Source: Pseudomonadota bacterium (lineage in GTDB: Bacteria > Pseudomonadota > Alphaproteobacteria > Caulobacterales > Caulobacteraceae). From it: a DNA stretch of 9,066 nucleotides. The position numbers and the translations under genes were made by a program. The notes beneath the pieces are model-generated. The model was not told the DNA's origin, ran no database searches, and saw only the letters and a list, made by a program, of their open reading frames with translations. Positions 1-5,733 of the stretch are shown in pieces. Positions within the stretch are counted from its first letter, which is position 1. Each line of letters opens with the position of its first letter. The stretch is from contig JAEYNH010000214.1 of assembly GCA_023412655.1 (NCBI GenBank), positions 1 to 9,066 of the forward strand. Direction: 5' to 3'.

Positions 1-1
1 C

Positions 2-277
2 CGCTGGGGCGAGGCCACGGTGCGGACGCTGATCAGCCGCCTGATCAAGAAGCGGGCGATCGCCTCAGAGCGGCGCGGCGGCCGGGTGGTCTATGCGCCG
101 CAAATGGATCGCGACGCCTATGTGACCGCCGAGAGCCAGGGGCTGCTGGACAGGGTGTTCGGCGGGCAGCTGGCGCCCATGGTGGCGCATTTCACGCGGA
201 CGAAGGCATTGTCGCCGCAGGACCTTGCGAAGCTCAGACGCCTTCTGGCCGAGCTGGATGCGGACGAGGCGGACTGA
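2..277 (+). CDS. BlaI/MecI/CopY-family transcriptional repressor, 5'-truncated by the window edge
   Basis: The frame is open from base 2, so the true start lies upstream; the GTG at 20 is internal. The visible 91 residues begin RWGEATVRTLISRLIKKRAI, which fits the recognition helix of the BlaI/MecI winged helix (family pattern W..ATV.TLL.RL.KKG). The wing GGRVVYAP follows, then a helical C-terminal dimerisation part with LDRVFGG and LSPQDLAKLRRLLAELD. Family members are dimeric DNA-binding repressors of beta-lactamase or metal-response genes, often cleaved by a BlaR1/M56 membrane peptidase encoded next door. No such partner follows: the next gene is a phage portal. It may be a host gene at a prophage edge or a regulator carried by the phage; the sequence does not decide. 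Its target is unknown. Confidence 0.85.
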   Translation, partial: RWGEATVRTLISRLIKKRAIASERRGGRVVYAPQMDRDAYVTAESQGLLDRVFGGQLAPMVAHFTRTKALSPQDLAKLRRLLAELDADEAD

Positions 278-490
278 GCCGCTCGATGTAGTGTTCGCAT
301 TTTGTTCTTGACGTTTGCGCGCGTTTATGAGAGAGTTCTGCCAGCGTTGATGAGTGCGCCCGCCACCCGGCGGTGACGCCGACGACGCTGCCACCAGACA
401 TCAATTTCGCGGCGGTGCGCCGCCTTTCCCGCCAGCGCTTGCTCCCACGGAGCCTGCTCTGCGCGGACGCTTGCCTATGGGGCTTCATTC
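278..490. other. Non-coding gap between the BlaI-type gene and the portal gene
   Basis: This 213-base stretch holds SOS box 1 and a TTGACG element but no recognisable gene. Short open frames exist: an eight-residue one from the ATG at 350, and a 50-residue one from a GTG at 373 to 525 that runs 35 bases into the portal gene. None has a good ribosome-binding site or familiar sequence. No tRNA end, integrase or clear attachment repeat is visible. If the cluster is a prophage, its boundary could lie here, but nothing in the sequence proves it. Confidence 0.5.
293..307. promoter_or_regulatory. LexA (SOS) box 1, GTTC-N7-GTTC
   Basis: GTTCGCATTTTGTTC is an exact match to the direct-repeat LexA operator known from Caulobacter and other alphaproteobacteria, including the T-rich end of the spacer. 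It lies 16 bases after the BlaI-type stop. TTGACG (308-313), a possible -35 element, follows at once, but no convincing -10 sits at a normal distance. A one-mismatch copy, GTTC-N7-GTTG, lies at 335-349. Read rightward, the box could control the portal and virion operon. Read leftward, no credible gene starts there. Confidence 0.7.
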
Positions 491-2368
491 TTGTCCGACG
501 ACAAACTGATCCGGGAGGCCCGTGAAGCCTTCGAACTGGCGGCCGACGCGGAGGCCGAGAACCGACGCGAGGCGCTGGACGACCTGCGTTTCGCACGGCT
601 CGGCGAGCAATGGCCCGAGAAGGTGCGGCGGGAGCGTGAGCTTGAAGGCCGGCCGGTCCTGACCATCAATCGGCTGCCGGCGTTCATCCGACAGGTCGTC
701 AACGATGCGCGACAGAACAAGCCGGCCATCGCCGTTCAACCAGTGGACTCGGGGGCGGATCCCGATACGGCGGAGGTGTTCAACGGCCTGATCCGGCACA
801 TCGAGCAGAGCTCGGATGCAGAGGTGGCCTACGACACCGCGCTGGACTTCGCGGTCACGAGCGGCGTCGGCTATTTCCGGATCAACACCCGCTATTCCAC
901 CGATGACGGCTTCGAGCAGGACATCGTTGTGGAACGGGTCGCCAATCCGTTCTCGATCTATGGCGACCCGGAGTCGACGGCGGCCGATAGCGCCGACTGG
1001 AACACGGCGTTCGTTGTCGACGCCCTGCCGAAGGCAGTGTTCGAGGCGCGGTGGAAGGGCGCCGAGGCGGTGGACTGGGATAGCGACGCCTACGGCCAGC
1101 TGAGCGGCGGCCCGTGGCTGGACGGCGACCGGGTGATGATCGCCGAGTACTGGCGGCGGGAGCGCACGACGCGGACGATCCTCGCCCTGTCCGACGGACA
1201 GGTGATGGATGAGAAGGCTTACAAGGCGCAGAAGGCGATGTTCGACGCCTTGGGCGTGAGCGTCGTGGGGCGGCCGCGGCAGGTGGCGAGCCACAAGGTC
1301 GTGCAGCGGATCATGACCGGCGCCGAGGTGCTCGAGACCATCGACTGGGCGGGCAAGTTCATCCCCATCGTGCCCGTGTACGGCGAGGAACTGATGGTGG
1401 ATGGCCGTCGCCGGCTGCGCAGCCTGGTTCGCGACGCCAAGGACCCGCAGCGGATGTTCAACTACTGGCGGACGACCTCCACCGAACTGGTGGCGCTGGC
1501 CCCCAAGGCGCCGTTCATCGGGCGAAAGGGGGCGTTCGAAACCGACAGCGCCAAGTGGGCGACGGCCAACGTCCAGAGCCACGCCTACATCGAATACGAC
1601 GGGCCCGAGCCGCCGATGCGGCAGCCGTTCGCCGGCGTCCCGGCCGGCGCGCTGCAGGAGGCGATGAACGCGTCCGACGACATGAAGTCGATCATGGGGC
1701 TGTACGACGCGAGCTTGGGCGCGCGGTCGAACGAAACCAGCGGCCGGGCGATCATGGCCCGGCAGCGGGAAGGGGACGTCTCCACCTTCCACTACATCGA
1801 CAATCTGAGCCGGGCGATCCGGCACGCCGGGCGGATCATGCTGGACCTGATCCCGAAGGTGTATGCGACGCCGCGGGTGGTGCGGGTGCTGGGGCCGGAC
1901 GGGGCGCTGAAGAGCGTGGGCGTCGCGTCGGGCGGCCAGCAGCCCAGCGAGCAGCTGAAGAAGATCGGCAGGATCTACGACGTCACGGCCGGCAAGTACG
2001 ACCTGACGGTGCGCTCGGGCCCGAGCTTCACGAGCCGGCGCGAGGAGGCGGCGACGCAGATGATGGAGCTGATGCGCGCCTATCCGGCCGCTGCTCCGTT
2101 GATCGGCGACCTGCTGGCGAAGAACCTGGACTGGCCGGGCGCGGACGAGATCGCCCAGCGGCTGGGCGCGCTGCTGCCGCCGCAGGTGAAGGGCGCCTCG
2201 CCCGAGATCGAACAGGCCAAGCAGCAGATGGGCAAGCTCGCCCAGGCGCTGGCCGCAGCGAAGGCGGAAGTCGACGCGCTCAAGCGTGACCGGGCGCATG
2301 AGGCGCGCAAGTTGGAGATCGAGGCGTTCGAGGCCGAAACTAACCGCCTGAAGGCGGTGAGGGGCTAG
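491..2368 (+). CDS. P22-type phage portal protein
   Basis: The portal is the dodecameric ring at one capsid vertex through which terminase packages DNA and to which the tail attaches. The 625-residue product begins, after an acidic helix, with DDLRFARLGEQWPEKVRRER and VLTINRLPAFIRQVVND, typical of P22-like portals. Around residues 412-460 it has NETSGRAIMARQREGDVSTF and IDNLSRAIRHAGRIMLDLIP, the conserved wing/stem block. The last ~55 residues are a charged coiled coil (EQAKQQMGKLAQALAAAKAE onward), in keeping with the C-terminal barrel of this family. P22 gp1 is longer (725 residues). The start is TTG: the frame has no ATG or GTG between the in-frame stop at 374-376 and this codon, and GGGG about 8 bases upstream is a weak ribosome-binding site. 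The 3' end overlaps the convergent minus-strand gene by 29 bases. Confidence 0.9.
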   Translation: MSDDKLIREAREAFELAADAEAENRREALDDLRFARLGEQWPEKVRRERELEGRPVLTINRLPAFIRQVVNDARQNKPAIAVQPVDSGADPDTAEVFNGLIRHIEQSSDAEVAYDTALDFAVTSGVGYFRINTRYSTDDGFEQDIVVERVANPFSIYGDPESTAADSADWNTAFVVDALPKAVFEARWKGAEAVDWDSDAYGQLSGGPWLDGDRVMIAEYWRRERTTRTILALSDGQVMDEKAYKAQKAMFDALGVSVVGRPRQVASHKVVQRIMTGAEVLETIDWAGKFIPIVPVYGEELMVDGRRRLRSLVRDAKDPQRMFNYWRTTSTELVALAPKAPFIGRKGAFETDSAKWATANVQSHAYIEYDGPEPPMRQPFAGVPAGALQEAMNASDDMKSIMGLYDASLGARSNETSGRAIMARQREGDVSTFHYIDNLSRAIRHAGRIMLDLIPKVYATPRVVRVLGPDGALKSVGVASGGQQPSEQLKKIGRIYDVTAGKYDLTVRSGPSFTSRREEAATQMMELMRAYPAAAPLIGDLLAKNLDWPGADEIAQRLGALLPPQVKGASPEIEQAKQQMGKLAQALAAAKAEVDALKRDRAHEARKLEIEAFEAETNRLKAVRG

Positions 2369-3131
2369 TCGTCGGGACGGGCTCCGGCGCCTGCGCCGTG
2401 CGGATAGCTTGCGCCGTGCAGAGGAGGGCGATGCCCACGGGTACGATGGCCGGCATGCCGTCGACCGCGCCAATGTGCGACATGACGACAAGCTTGGCGA
2501 TGGCCGCCAGGCCGGCGACCCCCCAGGCGGCGACGGTAGCCTTCATCAGGCGATGTCGCGTTGTGGACCGTACATGCCGTTTCTGGGCCAGGATGAACTG
2601 CGTGATGCTCATCACGAATGCCACGGGAAAGGCTCCGGCGAAGACCGGGGCCGTCATCATCGGTCCCCACCATGACAAGACGACAGTGATCGGCGCCATC
2701 CCGAGGCCATGCGCAGCGCGCTGCCGCGAGACGTCCTGGTGGTCATAACCATCGACGTGGAAGACGAGGGGCGAGAGCAGCGCGCTCATCGCCAGCAGGC
2801 CCCACGTGATCATGATCCAATCGCCGCCGCGGACGATGGCCACGGGATAGAAGATCGCGGCCACGACTCCGCCGGCGAGGATGGTGCTGCTGATCCTGAA
2901 CCAGGCATCGCTGGCCACATCGTCGATCGGGTCGTTGAGCGAGAACGATCCCTCCCGGACGATCCTGCTCTGCTCCCACCCGGAATTCGGGCGATGAGGC
3001 CTCGGAATCCGCGCGCCGATAATGCGCGCGTTCGCCTCCCCCTTCACATCGACGTCCACGCCCGGGATCGGCGCGATCGGCTCCAGGGGCCGATCCAACG
3101 GGTCGTCAGCGGAAGGAGAGCCGTTCTTCAT
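2340..3131 (-). CDS. Six-segment membrane protein of unknown function, probable SOS-controlled cargo gene
   Basis: I do not recognise the family. The 263-residue product has a soluble, proline-rich N-terminal region of about 80 residues. About six hydrophobic segments follow, near residues 83-100, 105-124, 146-164, 165-182, 198-217 and 226-243, and then a proline/serine-rich tail. No catalytic motif or signal peptide is evident. The ATG at 3131 is chosen over an in-frame TTG at 3191 because the latter lies inside the divergent gene and upstream of the promoter-like sequence. There is almost no leader, so translation may be leaderless, as is common in Caulobacter. The gene runs against the virion genes, overlaps the portal 3' end by 29 bases, and carries SOS box 2 over its first codons. 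It is best read as a moron; phage exclusion, lysis or host-envelope roles are possible but unsupported. Confidence 0.7.
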   Translation of the reverse strand: MKNGSPSADDPLDRPLEPIAPIPGVDVDVKGEANARIIGARIPRPHRPNSGWEQSRIVREGSFSLNDPIDDVASDAWFRISSTILAGGVVAAIFYPVAIVRGGDWIMITWGLLAMSALLSPLVFHVDGYDHQDVSRQRAAHGLGMAPITVVLSWWGPMMTAPVFAGAFPVAFVMSITQFILAQKRHVRSTTRHRLMKATVAAWGVAGLAAIAKLVVMSHIGAVDGMPAIVPVGIALLCTAQAIRTAQAPEPVPTTSPSPPSGG

Positions 3132-3137
3132 GTGTTC
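3123..3137. promoter_or_regulatory. LexA (SOS) box 2, GTTC-N7-GTTC, over a start codon
   Basis: GTTCTTCATGTGTTC contains both half-sites at exact seven-base spacing. Its spacer (TTCATGT) is less T-rich than in the other two boxes, so it is the weakest of the three. It covers the ATG of the minus-strand gene (3131-3129) and lies 45 bases upstream of the divergent start at 3182, so LexA bound here could affect either gene. Confidence 0.5.
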
Positions 3138-3142
3138 TGACA

Positions 3143-3167
3143 GTATCAGCGTGGCTGCTCGCCGCAA
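3143..3167 (-). promoter_or_regulatory. Promoter-like sequence for the six-segment membrane protein gene
   Basis: Read on the minus strand, TTGCGGC (3167-3161), a 10-base spacer and GCTGATAC (3150-3143) resemble the Caulobacter housekeeping promoter (TTGACGS, 10-14 bases, GCTANAWC) with a few mismatches. Transcription would start a few bases before the ATG at 3131, inside SOS box 2, which suits repression by LexA. The match was made by eye. Confidence 0.4.
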
Positions 3168-3181
3168 CAGGAAGGATTTGC

Positions 3182-3664
3182 ATGACGTCAAAGCAGCGCG
3201 AAGAGCGTGCGAAGATGGCCGCCGACGCGAGTTTCGAAGCTCAGCGCAGGTTCGTGAAGGAACAACTCGTCAGGACGCTTCCGAAGGAGGCTCCTCGGAT
3301 CGTTCGGGTCGTGGCTCGAGGCGCCGTCGGCGCCCCCAGCTTCGTCTACAACGGCGCACAACTCTACGCAGCTGAGGACAAGGGGCGCGCCCTGGCCGGC
3401 CTGATCGGCGGCGGCGCGCTTGGCGTGGTCGGCGGCGCGCTTGGAGGACCGATCGGCGCAGGCGTCGGATCGGTCGCCGGGCAGGCGACGGCCGAACACC
3501 TCTACGACAACTACGCCGACGACGTGGAACGCGCGCTCCGCAGCGGGGCCGGCGTCGCCAGGGACTGGATGAAGGCTCGCGAGCGAAGCATCGGAGCCGC
3601 CGCGGCGCGGGCCGCCGCGCCCTACTCGCCGATCGACGACTACTACCGCGCCGCCCGGCGCTAA
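3182..3664 (+). CDS. Glycine-zipper protein of unknown function
   Basis: The product has 160 residues. A charged N-terminal helical part (1-45) precedes a hydrophobic glycine-rich stretch at about 71-101. There glycines fall every fourth residue in two interleaved registers (73, 77, 81, 85, 89 and 84, 88, 92, 96, 100), a double glycine zipper able to pack helices in or against a membrane. An amphipathic C-terminal part follows, ending in DDYYRAARR. The ATG has a strong AGGAAGG site (3169-3175) six bases upstream. It is 15 bases before the scaffold gene, so it is probably co-transcribed with it, and it diverges from the membrane-protein gene across a 50-base gap. Known glycine-zipper proteins include membrane-active toxins and phage DNA-ejection proteins. 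Either is possible; the family is not recognised. Confidence 0.7.
   Translation: MTSKQREERAKMAADASFEAQRRFVKEQLVRTLPKEAPRIVRVVARGAVGAPSFVYNGAQLYAAEDKGRALAGLIGGGALGVVGGALGGPIGAGVGSVAGQATAEHLYDNYADDVERALRSGAGVARDWMKARERSIGAAAARAAAPYSPIDDYYRAARR
3410..3444 (+). repeat. 14-base direct repeat inside the glycine-zipper coding region
   Basis: GGCGGCGCGCTTGG occurs at 3410-3423 and again at 3431-3444. The 21-base offset equals seven codons, so both copies read in the same frame and encode GGALG. This suggests the zipper grew by an in-frame duplication. Confidence 0.75.
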
Positions 3665-3679
3665 CCCGCAAGGACAAAC

Positions 3680-4489
3680 ATGGAAGATCACGACCCCATC
3701 GCGGCGGCCGACGAGCTCGCGCGCGCGGAAGAGCTCGCCTTCGAGGCGGAGGACGAGGTGCTGGCGGACGAGGCCGAGGACCTATTCGAGCTTGAGCTGG
3801 ACGGGCAGGTGCACGTGCTGCCCGGCGCGCTGAAGGGCGCGTTCCTGAGGCAGGCGGACTACACCCGCAAGACCCAGGAACTGGCTGAACAGCGCCGGGC
3901 GCTGGAGGCCGAGCGCCAGGCGCTGGCGCGCCGCGGCGACGGCGGCGGGAGCGAGGACGAGCAGCGGCTGACCGTGCTGGACCACTACCTGGCGGAATTC
4001 CAGGACGTGGATTGGCAGGCCTACGAGGCGCAGGACCCACAGGGCGCGCGGCGTCTGTGGGCGAAGTTCGAGGACCTGGCCCACACCCGCGAACGGCTCG
4101 CGGAGGCGGTGGCGCACGGGAGGTCGCGCGCCGAGCTCGAGCGGGCGCGGTCGGCGGCCGAGCGCATGGCGGAAACCGGTCGTACGCTGTCGCAGGAGAT
4201 CGAAGGCTGGTCGCCGGAGACCGCCGGCAAGCTCGTGGAGTACGCCCAGGCCTTCGGCGTCACGCTGGAGGAACTGGCGGAGGCAGCCGACCCCCGGCTC
4301 TGGAAGCTGCTGCACAAGGCTTGGCGCGCGGACCAGGCGTCGCAGCAGGACGTGGCGTCGCGGGCCCAAGCCGTCCGGCCGGCCGTGCGGGTGTCGGGCG
4401 CCGCCGCCGGCGCCGGCGGCGTTCGTGACGAGCTGGGCACCAAGGAATGGATGGCCCGCCGGAACGAACAGACGGCGAGGACGCGCTGA
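3680..4489 (+). CDS. Scaffolding-like capsid assembly protein
   Basis: Scaffolding proteins template the coat shell around the portal and leave before the capsid matures. The 269-residue product starts with a very acidic segment (about 1-45). FLRQADYTRKTQELAEQRRA follows at about 55-74, running into a charged coiled coil, a block recurrent in phage scaffold-type proteins. A long helical middle comes next, then an Ala/Gly/Val-rich linker near 230-245, and a C-terminus with DELGTKEWMARRNEQ and a basic end. Its place between portal and coat, its helical low-complexity make-up and its basic tail match P22 gp8 (303 residues; the C-terminus binds coat). AAGGA (3670-3674) precedes the ATG. The stop shares one base with the next start. 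The call rests on composition and position more than on a catalytic or structural motif. Confidence 0.7.
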   Translation: MEDHDPIAAADELARAEELAFEAEDEVLADEAEDLFELELDGQVHVLPGALKGAFLRQADYTRKTQELAEQRRALEAERQALARRGDGGGSEDEQRLTVLDHYLAEFQDVDWQAYEAQDPQGARRLWAKFEDLAHTRERLAEAVAHGRSRAELERARSAAERMAETGRTLSQEIEGWSPETAGKLVEYAQAFGVTLEELAEAADPRLWKLLHKAWRADQASQQDVASRAQAVRPAVRVSGAAAGAGGVRDELGTKEWMARRNEQTARTR

Positions 4490-5112
4490 TGGCGGCGGGA
4501 GCCCAGTCGGCCAACGAATGGGAAACGCTCGATCGCTACGCGCAACGCACGCCAATGCGACTGCCGGACCCGACGGCCAATCCGTTCAAGGCCAAGCCCG
4601 AAGATCGCCGGCGCTTTCGACCGATGACCGCTGAGGAGCATGTGGCGCTGTCCGAAGCGCCGAGGAAGCCCGGGACGCGGGTGACGGTAAGGTCGTACGA
4701 CGTCTTCCGCAGGGGCCGGCGGGACAATATCGCCTGGTGGCCGGACCACATGTTCGTCGAGTACGACGATGGCGGCGAGCAGTACATCTATCGTGGCGGT
4801 CCGTCGCGGCATGGACTGCACGTGGAGGTCACGCCAGCCGAGCGCAGCCGCGACAACGGCATGGGCACCAGGGTGCTGGATCAGCGGTTCATCGCGGGCT
4901 CCCCCGCGCGCGACGCCATCCGGCCGGCCCAGGCCCAGGCCGCCGTCACGGAGCGCGCCCGGCCGCCTTACCTGGGCGTGATCTCGAACTCCAATACCGC
5001 GGTAGGCGACGTCACAGAGGGGGCCTTCGGCTACCGGGTCGGCGATTGGCAGACCCCCGGCGCGAGACAGCGTCCGCAGCACCTTTATCCGATGACCCAA
5101 CCCATCTGGTGA
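4489..5112 (+). CDS. Hypothetical protein with a motif resembling toxin-like domains, 207 residues
   Basis: The start is ATG 4489, overlapping the scaffold stop by one base (TGATG), with GAGGA seven bases upstream. An ATG at 4447 is in frame but lies 43 bases inside the scaffold gene. The family is not firmly recognised. Two elements stand out: DHMFVEYDDGGEQYIYRGGP at about residues 87-106 and SNSNTAVGDV at about 165-174. From memory, a His-hydrophobic-Tyr-Asp-Asp-Gly ... Tyr-Arg-Gly-Gly-Pro block followed by an Asn-Ser-Asn motif occurs in uncharacterised domains at the ends of secreted toxin-like proteins. The protein has no cysteine, so a cysteine-peptidase mechanism is excluded. There is no signal peptide or membrane segment. 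Translational coupling to the scaffold argues it is made during head assembly: a minor head protein, an injected protein or cargo. Confidence 0.65.
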   Translation: MAAGAQSANEWETLDRYAQRTPMRLPDPTANPFKAKPEDRRRFRPMTAEEHVALSEAPRKPGTRVTVRSYDVFRRGRRDNIAWWPDHMFVEYDDGGEQYIYRGGPSRHGLHVEVTPAERSRDNGMGTRVLDQRFIAGSPARDAIRPAQAQAAVTERARPPYLGVISNSNTAVGDVTEGAFGYRVGDWQTPGARQRPQHLYPMTQPIW

Positions 5113-5116
5113 GCCG

Positions 5117-5491
5117 TCACGACAGCGCCGGCAGGCTCGAAAGCGTCCGACGGTAAGCCCGCCAGGCGAAGGGAGCCGTCACGGCGAATGGCAGCAGCAA
5201 CACCAAGGCCATGACCCAAGTGTCGTCATATGGGGTCAGCCCGAGAAGCATCGCGCCGCCGTGCCAGAAGAAGTAGGCGACGGGCGCTGCCGACGGGGCG
5301 ACGATCAGCGTGATCAGCGCCAGACGACCCCACCCGCCGGTGCGATCCCGAGGCGGCTCGGCGTCCGCCAGCCGCATCAACCAAACGATCGTCGCGCCGA
5401 CGAAAACCAAGAGGGCGAGCGGATGACCCGTCGCGAGCGCGACGGCCAAGGCCGCCAAGGTCACGGCCGCTAAGATCAAGCTCTGCTTCAA
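5117..5491 (-). CDS. Small four-segment membrane protein, probable SOS-induced gene
   Basis: The product has 124 residues, nearly all in four hydrophobic segments (about 4-20, 24-39, 56-75 and 92-110). Short charged loops separate them (MRLADAEPPRDRTGGWGR; TPYDD), and the C-terminus is basic (RAYRRTL), suggesting a cytoplasmic end. The family is not recognised. TTG 5491 is chosen because AGGCGAG precedes it and the hydrophobic sequence begins there; farther upstream the frame is arginine/glycine-rich and looks non-coding. Its stop is four bases from the convergent stop of the preceding plus-strand gene. SOS box 3 lies 10 bases upstream of the start. Caulobacter encodes SOS-induced small membrane inhibitors of division (SidA, DidA); this protein is larger and shows no visible similarity to them, so a comparable role is only a hypothesis. 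Confidence 0.7.
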   Translation of the reverse strand: MKQSLILAAVTLAALAVALATGHPLALLVFVGATIVWLMRLADAEPPRDRTGGWGRLALITLIVAPSAAPVAYFFWHGGAMLLGLTPYDDTWVMALVLLLPFAVTAPFAWRAYRRTLSSLPALS

Positions 5492-5501
5492 CGTCTCGCC
5501 T

Positions 5502-5516
5502 GTTCCGCGTTTGTTC
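5502..5516. promoter_or_regulatory. LexA (SOS) box 3, GTTC-N7-GTTC
   Basis: GTTCCGCGTTTGTTC is an exact match to the alphaproteobacterial LexA operator, with a T-rich spacer end like box 1. It sits 10 bases upstream of the TTG start of the minus-strand membrane gene and just downstream of a promoter-like sequence, where repressor would block initiation. Confidence 0.75.
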
Positions 5517-5522
5517 GGAATG

Positions 5523-5549
5523 AGTACAGCCGAGCGATGCTCGGCGCAA
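5523..5549 (-). promoter_or_regulatory. Promoter-like sequence for the four-segment membrane protein gene
   Basis: On the minus strand, TTGCGCC (5549-5543), 12 bases and GCTGTACT (5530-5523) resemble the Caulobacter housekeeping promoter pattern, with mismatches at the -35 and -10 elements. The arrangement repeats that of the other minus-strand gene: TTGCG.C, then GCTG, then TACT, then a GAAC-N7-GAAC box a few bases on. Confidence 0.4.
5529..5545. repeat. Perfect 7-bp inverted repeat within the promoter spacer
   Basis: GCCGAGC-GAT-GCTCGGC is a perfect dyad with a three-base centre. No T-run follows on either strand, so it is unlikely to be an intrinsic terminator. It lies between the -10- and -35-like elements of the minus-strand gene and could be an operator for a second regulator, or fortuitous in GC-rich DNA. 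Confidence 0.45.
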
Positions 5550-5581
5550 CCGTAACGACGCCGCCGCCTTAGCCAGGCGCC

Positions 5582-5615
5582 TCCCGGACGCGCACGCTTC
5601 GCGCCACCTCCGGGA
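5582..5615. repeat. 7-bp inverted repeat upstream of the coat gene
   Basis: TCCCGGA (5582-5588) and TCCGGGA (5609-5615) flank a 20-base loop that itself contains short GCGC pairs. It lies in the non-coding stretch 5492-5733, which otherwise holds SOS box 3, a minus-strand promoter-like site and the coat ribosome-binding site. No convincing coat promoter was seen in this stretch. A structural or termination role is possible but weak. Confidence 0.3.
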
Positions 5616-5733
5616 TCAAGTCGCCGAAGCGCTCCCTGTCCACCGCTGCCGGCCCGGCCGGCCGTCTCCGAGCACGCGCGACAGCGCCTCGGACACATCG
5701 CGGCCCCCAAACCAACATCATCAAGGAAGACGA

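Noticed and set aside
1555..2289. A 244-codon plus-strand frame inside the portal gene
   Set aside because: It is an out-of-frame reading of the portal, dominated by Arg/Gly/Ala, without a ribosome-binding site.
485..2491. A 668-codon minus-strand open frame opposite the portal gene
   Set aside because: It is arginine/leucine/histidine-rich with no recognisable motif, as expected for the antisense of a GC-rich gene. The plus strand encodes a clear portal.
2398..3140. Plus-strand open frames opposite the six-segment membrane protein gene
   Set aside because: They are histidine/aspartate/arginine-rich without motifs, while the minus-strand frame gives well-formed hydrophobic segments and a promoter-like start.
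4447..4488. An upstream ATG extending the gene that starts at 4489
   Set aside because: It would overlap the scaffold gene by 43 bases. ATG 4489 has GAGGA at proper spacing and the TGATG overlap used elsewhere in the cluster.
3270..5100. Long minus-strand open frames opposite the glycine-zipper, scaffold and downstream genes
   Set aside because: Composition is arginine/proline/alanine-biased and none has familiar motifs. The plus-strand frames show good ribosome-binding sites and the expected gene order.
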